12,113 nt of DNA from positions 1-12,113 of the forward strand of contig JALTMR010000403.1 in NCBI GenBank assembly GCA_027001525.1, read 5' to 3'. Each line of letters opens with the position of its first letter. Within the stretch, counting starts at the first letter, position 1. The notes below the pieces were generated by a model. The model was not told where the DNA came from, made no database searches, and worked only from the letters and a program-made list of their open reading frames with translations. Position numbers and translations under genes: made by a program. This document shows, piece after piece, positions 6,742 to 12,113 of this stretch. The stretch comes from Gammaproteobacteria bacterium. Its GTDB lineage: Bacteria > Pseudomonadota > Gammaproteobacteria > Tenderiales > Tenderiaceae.

Positions 6742-9700
6742 GTGAATATTTTAAGCCGATTTTGTTGCTGTATTTTGCGCCACTGCTGGTTGTGGACGGT
6801 GGTGCTCGTGATTGCCACGGCCATCGTGCTGACCACGGCACGCTCGCTGCTGCCGCAGGCTGACCGCTACCGCAGCCAGATTGAGACTGAGGTCAGCCAG
6901 TTGATCGGCCAGCCGCTGACCATTTCCGACTTCGAGTTGGGCTGGCACGGCCTGGGGCCCCGGCTCTATCTGAAGGGGGTGGAAATCGGGGCGGTTGACG
7001 GTAACAACGCGCTGTTCAGCTTTGATCAGGCCCATGTGGATGTCTCCCTTTTCTCGTCGCTGCTTTCCGGGGAGGTCGATTTCGGCGCGTTTACCCTGAC
7101 CGGTATGGATTTAAACCTGATTCGTCGTGAAGATGGCTCCCTCGGGCTGGAGGGGATCAGTCTGCCTGCCGTAGATGCTCCCGCTGCGGCAAACCGTCAG
7201 GCGGCGATCAACTGGCTCTGGCGACAGGGGCATCTGGCACTTGAAGACAGCGTGGTGCAGTTTCGTGACATGCAGTCGGGCGGCAAGGTGTGGCGCTTCG
7301 AGCAGGTCTACCTTCACCTGCGTAACCAGGATCGCAAAGCCCGTTTGAGCGGTAGCGCGGCGCTGCCTGCCCACCTGGGTCAGACGCTTGAGTTTGTGGT
7401 GGAGCTGGATCGTCTTGGTGAGCACTGGCAGGCGTGGGATGCGGATCTCTACCTCAGTGGCACCGGTCTGCGCCTGGCGGCCTTGTTGAATCAGGCGAAG
7501 CTGGCGCTGGCGGCAAAAAAGGGGCAGCTGACGGGGCAGGTGTGGGGCCAGTGGCGCAAGGGCGCGTTGGTGGATCTGCGTGGGGATATCAGTCTGAACG
7601 ACGCGGCGCTGGTCTCCTCTTTTGGTGCGGATGCCAAGGGGCGGAAAGTGGCTCGACGCTACGATCTGGCCCATTTCTCCAGCCGCTTTGTCTGGCAGGG
7701 TGATGCGACCCGGGGTGTGCTGGATGTTGACCAGCTGCGTCTGCACTCCTCGGCGGATGTGTGGCCCGGCACCCGGGCCCACGTTGAGTACGACCGGAGT
7801 GGTGAGCAGTTCACGCTGGCGGGGGGGCTGAGTTTTGCGAGGCTGGAGTCGATTCTCCCGCTGGCACTGCTGACCCCCTTACCCGAAAAGGCGCGTGAAG
7901 CGCTGGTGGCGTTGCAACCGGAGGGCACGCTGAGCAACACCTTTTTCCGTTTTTCCAGAGAGCCTGAGCAGGTGCCGGTATTTTTTCTCCAGGCGGTTTT
8001 TGCCGACGCCGGGGCGAAAGCGTGGCAGCGCCTGCCGGGGTTTGAGGGGGTGGATGGTTCGTTGAATCTGGACGGTCAGTCGGGGGTGGTGGACTTTTCG
8101 ACCCAGGACGCCTGGCTGGATACAGCTGGGCTGTTTCGTGAACGGCTGCCTCTGGCCAGTGTCGATGGCCGTCTGGCCTGGGCCCGCCTTGACGACGGGA
8201 TCCATCTCGACCTGCGCCATTTGATGTTGGCCAACGACGATCTGGCGGCAGAGGCTAACGGGCATCTCTTCCTGCCCGGCAGCGGTGCCTCACCACAAAT
8301 CTCCCTGATGGCACAAGCCGATTACGCGGATGGTGCCATGGTGCACCGCTACCTGCCCACCCGCATCATGCCGTCATCGACGGTCAAGTGGCTGGACAGC
8401 GCCATCGTGAACGGTTTCGTCACCGATGCCACCGTGCTCCTGCATGGGCCGCTCAAACGCTTTCCCTTCGACCACAACGAAGGGCGTTTCGAGGTGCGGG
8501 CCAATCTCATCGACGGGGTGCTGGACTACGCCACAGACTGGCCCCGGATGGAGCAGATCGAGGCGGAGTTGATGTTTAGCGGCCGGGCCATGACGGTGAC
8601 GGGGCATCGGGCCGAGATGCTTGATTCCGAGCTTGAAGATGTCCGGGTGGCGATTGCCGATATGCACGCCAAACCTGTGGTGATCGAGATCAGTGGCCGG
8701 GCAAAGGGCGGGACGGAAGATGTGGTGCGCTACCTCAATGAAAGTCCGCCGCTCCACACCCTCTTCGGCAGCTTTCTGGGGGATGCGGTGGCCAGTGGTC
8801 AAAGCGATCTGACGCTGGATCTTCGCCTGCCGTTGGGCCATGGCGGCGAGACGCAGGTCAAGGGCTTTACGGTGCTGGACAATAGCGCCATTGAATTCAA
8901 GCAGATGGGGGTGGACATCACCTCCATCAGCGGCAAGGTATCGTTCAGTAACGAGGGTCTGGAAGCAACGAATGTCGCGGCAACGGTGATGGGGCAGCCT
9001 GCGGTGGTCAATATCAGCAACCAGTCCAATGGCCACCGTTCGATGGTTTTCGAGGCCACAGGGACCACGCGTTACCCGGCGCTGGAGGAGCGTTTTGGCT
9101 CTATTCCCGTATTCGCTTACCTGGCTGGAGAAAGTCGCTGGCACGCTTTGCTGACAATCCCCCGGGATAGAGCCAACGATGCACCCATCGACCTCAGTAT
9201 TAAAAGTGATCTGGTCGGCAGTGCTGTGTTGCTGCCAGAACCGCTGCACAAGCGCGCGGATCTGCCCCGCCCCTTTCTGGTGGAGGGGGTGTTGGGGGCG
9301 CAATCCAATCGATGGCATTTTGACTATGACCAGCAGCGCCTGACGGGGCTGTTTGAGAGCCCGCATCAGGGGGCGCTGGCGGGTGAACTCCACTTTGCCG
9401 GGGAGGCTCCCGCACCGGTGCAGCCGGGTATCCGCATTGCCGGCAAATTGGACTATTTCTCGGAAGAGGCGTGGTGGCCGATTCTGTTTGGCGACGACGA
9501 TGCGGGGGCGGGCGGCACCGCAGATAGCCACGAAGAGGTGGGGGTGAACCGGCTGGTGGTTGAGGTGAACAAAGCCGATCTTTTCGGCTTGAACTACGAG
9601 CATCTGTCCCTCGATGCCGTCAGGAAGGGAGGCATTTGGGCCGCCCGGGTGACGAGTGATCAGTTGCGTGGCAAGCTCTTCATCCCGGAGGACTGGAGTC

Positions 9701-10653
9701 TGCCCCTCAAGGCCACGCTGGATTACCTGTTTCTGCCGCTGGCCGGCAGTGACAAAAGCACCGCTGAGGGAGGCAAGGGCGGGGGCGGCTTGAGCGATTT
9801 CGACCCCGGCATTTTGCCGCCCATCCATTTGACCAGCAAAGAGTTCAATTACGGCGGCCAGAGCCTGGGACAGCTCAAATTGACGACCGACAAGCGCCTT
9901 AACGGGCTCAGTATCGACCAGCTGGAGCTGAACTCTTCATTTGCCAGGATCACGGGCAGTGGTGCGTGGAACTATGTCGGCGGCCAGCACAATTCGGTGT
10001 TCAATGCCGATATGGAGGTCGAGGATTTCGGCCGCTTGCTGAAGGCGCTCGATTTTGGCGGCATGATCGAGGGCGGACGGGGGCGCTGCAGCCTGAGGTT
10101 GCGCTGGGCGGCGCCGCTGGTGGAGATGGAGCCGATGCTGTTGAATGGGGCGGTCAATCTCGATTTTCGCGATGGCAGCATTCTGGAGGTCGACCCGGGT
10201 GCGGGGAGAATTTTCAGCCTGTTGAGTCCGCGCCGGTTATTGCTCGATTTTCGTGACATGGGCGAGGGGCTGGCATTTGATCGCATGCGCGGACGTTTTG
10301 ACATTCGCTCCGGCAATGCCTTTACTCAGAACTTCGTACTCGATGGTCCGGTTGCCAAGGTCGAGGCGCAGGGGCGTATCGGCCTCGGCGCGGAGGATTA
10401 CGATCAGGCGCTGGTTGTCACCCCCCATGTGACGTCAAGTCTGCCGCTGATCGGTGCGGTGGTGCAGGGCAGCCTGGGGGTCGGTGCGGTGGTGTTGTTG
10501 GCAGAAAAGCTCCTTAAGCCTGTTATCGATGAAGCCTCGAAACTGCGCTACACAGTGACGGGGAGTTGGGATGATCCCCAGGTGCAGTCGCTGGATTTAA
10601 GTGAAAAAAATGACACGGAGGGCTATTTGCCCGAGGTGTTGCGCGATGATTAG
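6742..10653 (+). CDS. yhdP: YhdP-family AsmA-like phospholipid transport protein (DUF3971)
   Basis: YhdP, with TamB and YdbH, forms the set of large AsmA-like proteins thought to bridge the periplasm and carry phospholipids from inner to outer membrane. The protein has 1303 residues (E. coli 1266). A single N-terminal membrane anchor lies at about 15-35, preceded by a Cys-rich segment (Cys8-10, Cys15). It is followed by the family's opening domain (LIGQPLTISDFELGWHGLGPRLYLKGV, key Trp68, Gly72, Pro73), a long periplasmic beta-rich region, and the C-terminal AsmA-like end with LEVDPGAGRIFSLLS, FDRMRGRFDIRSGNAFTQNF, ALVVTPHVTSSLPLIGAVVQGSLG and VTGSWDDPQVQ. Two hydrophilic low-complexity inserts lie at about 917-933 (Asp/Gly/Glu-rich) and 1004-1019 (Gly-rich). 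The GTG start, 23 bases after the rng stop, has a weak GAG upstream and directly precedes the anchor. rng-yhdP adjacency is conserved in E. coli. Confidence 0.95.
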   Translation: MNILSRFCCCILRHCWLWTVVLVIATAIVLTTARSLLPQADRYRSQIETEVSQLIGQPLTISDFELGWHGLGPRLYLKGVEIGAVDGNNALFSFDQAHVDVSLFSSLLSGEVDFGAFTLTGMDLNLIRREDGSLGLEGISLPAVDAPAAANRQAAINWLWRQGHLALEDSVVQFRDMQSGGKVWRFEQVYLHLRNQDRKARLSGSAALPAHLGQTLEFVVELDRLGEHWQAWDADLYLSGTGLRLAALLNQAKLALAAKKGQLTGQVWGQWRKGALVDLRGDISLNDAALVSSFGADAKGRKVARRYDLAHFSSRFVWQGDATRGVLDVDQLRLHSSADVWPGTRAHVEYDRSGEQFTLAGGLSFARLESILPLALLTPLPEKAREALVALQPEGTLSNTFFRFSREPEQVPVFFLQAVFADAGAKAWQRLPGFEGVDGSLNLDGQSGVVDFSTQDAWLDTAGLFRERLPLASVDGRLAWARLDDGIHLDLRHLMLANDDLAAEANGHLFLPGSGASPQISLMAQADYADGAMVHRYLPTRIMPSSTVKWLDSAIVNGFVTDATVLLHGPLKRFPFDHNEGRFEVRANLIDGVLDYATDWPRMEQIEAELMFSGRAMTVTGHRAEMLDSELEDVRVAIADMHAKPVVIEISGRAKGGTEDVVRYLNESPPLHTLFGSFLGDAVASGQSDLTLDLRLPLGHGGETQVKGFTVLDNSAIEFKQMGVDITSISGKVSFSNEGLEATNVAATVMGQPAVVNISNQSNGHRSMVFEATGTTRYPALEERFGSIPVFAYLAGESRWHALLTIPRDRANDAPIDLSIKSDLVGSAVLLPEPLHKRADLPRPFLVEGVLGAQSNRWHFDYDQQRLTGLFESPHQGALAGELHFAGEAPAPVQPGIRIAGKLDYFSEEAWWPILFGDDDAGAGGTADSHEEVGVNRLVVEVNKADLFGLNYEHLSLDAVRKGGIWAARVTSDQLRGKLFIPEDWSLPLKATLDYLFLPLAGSDKSTAEGGKGGGGLSDFDPGILPPIHLTSKEFNYGGQSLGQLKLTTDKRLNGLSIDQLELNSSFARITGSGAWNYVGGQHNSVFNADMEVEDFGRLLKALDFGGMIEGGRGRCSLRLRWAAPLVEMEPMLLNGAVNLDFRDGSILEVDPGAGRIFSLLSPRRLLLDFRDMGEGLAFDRMRGRFDIRSGNAFTQNFVLDGPVAKVEAQGRIGLGAEDYDQALVVTPHVTSSLPLIGAVVQGSLGVGAVVLLAEKLLKPVIDEASKLRYTVTGSWDDPQVQSLDLSEKNDTEGYLPEVLRDD

Positions 10654-10710
10654 CTGGCCGGGGCCTGGGGCCTGCCCATTGGCCCATGAATGGTGATATT
10701 CTCAAGCTAT

Positions 10711-11229
10711 ATGAAAAATATCATTTTTTTAGTGCTTCTCTTGTCTGCTTTCAGCGTGCATGCGGATGATTCCGTGGCGGTGGTGGAAGCCGATTTCTGG
10801 GTGTCGCCGCGGTATGGCGAGTCGGTGGTGCGCTACGAGCCGCTGGCGCTGTTGATGCGCCGCCTGGTGGTGGAGCCGGAGGCCCGCCTGCTGGTGAGTG
10901 TGCCTGAGGGCGAGTGGGGCGAATTGTGGGGGCAGGAGTTGCAGGCATGGCTTGTCTCCCTGGGGCTGGAGCGCAGTCGTATCGACTTTGATCACGGTGA
11001 GGATGGCCGCACCGCCGAGCTTGTTAGCGTCTCTCTGCTGCTGCCGAAGCCCTTGGCTCGGGATGATGGTGCGGCGCCGGCACCAGCGCCCGTCGTCCCG
11101 ATTCAAAAAGGCACAAGCAGCACCGGAGAGATAGAGGCAGAGGTGGCTGCCGAAGAGGTCGCCGGGCAGGGCGCACCCCCTTCGGATATCGCTGCGCAGG
11201 ATGAAATTGTTGTTCAGGAGCAGGAATGA
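10711..11229 (+). CDS. Uncharacterised exported protein, possibly a degenerate OmpA-like domain
   Basis: I do not recognise a named family. From the ATG at 10711 the protein has 172 residues. It begins with a clear signal peptide (Lys2, hydrophobic 4-16, probable cleavage after VHA at 18), so it should be periplasmic or outer-membrane associated. Residues 25-110 form a compact domain: ADFWVSPRYGESVVRYEPL, a helix (LALLMRRLVVEP), a strand (ARLLVSVPEG), a second helix (LWGQELQAWLVSLGL) and ERSRIDF. This strand-helix-strand pattern loosely resembles the OmpA C-terminal fold, but the Asp and Arg that bind peptidoglycan are absent. From about 112 the tail is Pro/Ala- then Glu-rich and probably disordered. 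An in-frame ATG at 10690 is possible but would add seven residues before the signal peptide. The stop overlaps the start of the next gene as ATGA, so the two are probably translated together. Confidence 0.75.
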   Translation: MKNIIFLVLLLSAFSVHADDSVAVVEADFWVSPRYGESVVRYEPLALLMRRLVVEPEARLLVSVPEGEWGELWGQELQAWLVSLGLERSRIDFDHGEDGRTAELVSVSLLLPKPLARDDGAAPAPAPVVPIQKGTSSTGEIEAEVAAEEVAGQGAPPSDIAAQDEIVVQEQE

Positions 11230-12050
11230 ATAAAAATAGGGTAGCAGCACTTCAAATGGCCTCAGGGCCCAATGTAAAGGCTAATCTGTTTGAGGCTGAG
11301 CGATTGATTCGGGCCGCAGTGGAGGCCAACGCAGGCCTATTGGTGCTGCCGGAGAATTTCGCCCTGATGGGGATCAAGGAAAAAGACAAATTGTCGGCCC
11401 GCGAGGAGCCGGGCGAGGGGCCGATCCAGGCGTTCCTTGCTCAGCAGGCGAGCAAGCACGGTATCTGGCTGGTGGGTGGCACCATTCCCCTGGTCTCGGA
11501 GGATGAAAATAAAATTCGGGCGGCTTGCCTTCTATTTAACGATCAGGGCGAACAGGTGGCGCGTTACGACAAAATCCATCTGTTTGACGTGTCGCTGGAA
11601 GAGGGTGGTGAGAAATACACGGAGTCCGAGACGATTGAAGGGGGGGATAAGACCGTGGTGGTTGACACGCCCTTTGGGCGTCTGGGGCTGGCGGTCTGTT
11701 ACGACCTGCGCTTTCCCGAGCAGTTTCGCGCCATGCTGGATGATGGCATGGAGGTCTGCGCTCTGCCGGCGGCCTTTACCGCGATTACGGGGCGCGCTCA
11801 CTGGGAAACGCTGGTGCGTGCCCGTGCGATTGAAAATTTGAGCTACATGATCGCCGCCGGCCAGGGGGGCTACCACGTCAATGGCCGTGAAACTCATGGC
11901 GACAGCATGATCGTCGACCCCTGGGGCGTGGTGTTGGATCGCCTGCCTCGCGGTTCCGGGGTGGTGGTGGCCGAGATTGACCACGACCGCTTGGCCAGTA
12001 TTCGCCGCAGCTTGCCGGCTATCAGCCACCGCCGCATTGGTTGTGCTTAG
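11226..12050 (+). CDS. Nitrilase-superfamily amidase, Nit1/deaminated-glutathione amidase type
   Basis: A carbon-nitrogen hydrolase of 274 residues. The catalytic triad is visible: Glu43 in LVLPENFALMG, Lys116 in RYDKIHLFDV and Cys158 in GLAVCYDLRFPEQFR. The motifs TGRAHWETLVRARAIEN, a Gln-Gly-Gly after IAAG, HGDSMIVDPWG and the C-terminal RRSLPAISHRR match the Nit1/YbeM subgroup, whose studied members hydrolyse deaminated glutathione (a transaminase by-product) to alpha-ketoglutarate and cysteinylglycine as metabolite repair. The exact substrate here is inferred from these motifs. The ATG at 11226 overlaps the previous stop (ATGA) and has AGGAG-like bases about 7 upstream. In many gammaproteobacteria a gene of this type lies between yhdP and tldD; tldD is not visible in the remaining 63 bases. 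Confidence 0.93.
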   Translation: MNKNRVAALQMASGPNVKANLFEAERLIRAAVEANAGLLVLPENFALMGIKEKDKLSAREEPGEGPIQAFLAQQASKHGIWLVGGTIPLVSEDENKIRAACLLFNDQGEQVARYDKIHLFDVSLEEGGEKYTESETIEGGDKTVVVDTPFGRLGLAVCYDLRFPEQFRAMLDDGMEVCALPAAFTAITGRAHWETLVRARAIENLSYMIAAGQGGYHVNGRETHGDSMIVDPWGVVLDRLPRGSGVVVAEIDHDRLASIRRSLPAISHRRIGCA

Positions 12051-12059
12051 GGGGACGTT

Positions 12060-12081
12060 CTCAATCACCGCTGGTGGTGAG
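12060..12081. other. Small imperfect hairpin after the nitrilase gene
   Basis: CTCA 12060-12063 pairs with TGAG 12078-12081 and CACC 12066-12069 with GGTG 12073-12076, around a GCT loop with a two-versus-one base internal bulge. ATTATT follows on the + strand. It begins nine bases after the stop of the nitrilase gene and could end that transcript, but the stem is interrupted and there is no real T-run, so a terminator function is only a guess. Confidence 0.3.
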
Positions 12082-12113
12082 ATTATTGCCTCTGAATCAC
12101 GCTCTCCCAGGTC

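Noticed and set aside
8374..9828. A 484-codon open frame on the - strand inside yhdP
   Set aside because: It lies wholly antisense to a clear YhdP coding region. Its translation has no recognisable motif and is rich in His, Gln and Arg, as expected from the complement of GC-rich codons.
10660..10685. GGGCC/GGCCC inverted repeat and a doubled GGGGCCT after yhdP as a terminator
   Set aside because: A five-pair stem with an eight-base loop and no T-run; ATGAATGG follows. It is most likely chance in GC-rich sequence.
1..12113. CRISPR array, tRNA, rRNA, prophage, toxin-antitoxin or defence genes
   Set aside because: No regularly spaced repeats, no cloverleaf-like segments and no coding regions with such motifs were seen; nearly all bases belong to housekeeping genes.

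Overview
The window reads as a chromosomal housekeeping segment of a GC-rich (roughly 60% by eye) gammaproteobacterium. Every recognisable gene is on the + strand, genes are tightly packed, several overlap by 4 to 11 bases, and the content (LptE, HolA, ProA, NadD, RsfS, RlmH, Maf, RNase G, YhdP, Nit) is typical of Gammaproteobacteria. The order rlmH-maf-rng-yhdP recalls purple-sulphur or sulphur-oxidising lineages (Chromatiales-like) more than enterics or pseudomonads. That placement is recalled from general knowledge, not from a search.

Layout: (1) 1-1111: the end of lptE (outer-membrane LPS assembly) overlapping holA (clamp-loader delta). (2) 1198-1581: a small DUF454/YbaN-type membrane protein. 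A 170-base gap follows, with a possible weak terminator, a G-rich stretch and a good extended -10 promoter. (3) 1752-4495: proA-nadD-rsfS-rlmH, a compact run for proline synthesis, NAD synthesis and ribosome maturation or silencing. (4) 4555-6718: maf (nucleotide pyrophosphatase) and rng (RNase G), separated by a striking 54-base near-perfect palindrome. (5) 6742-10653: the very large yhdP gene, an AsmA-like envelope lipid-transport protein. (6) 10711-12050: an unrecognised secreted protein coupled by an ATGA overlap to a nitrilase-family amidase (Nit1/deaminated-glutathione amidase type). The last 63 bases hold a small hairpin and no clear gene.

The genes share themes (envelope biogenesis, RNA and nucleotide quality control, ribosome maturation) rather than forming one pathway. 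I see no defence system, prophage, CRISPR array, tRNA or rRNA. No previously undescribed multi-gene system is evident. The most interesting items are the palindromic element between maf and rng, the uncharacterised exported protein between yhdP and nit, and the junction of two gene blocks that in other gammaproteobacteria lie next to cell-elongation genes.
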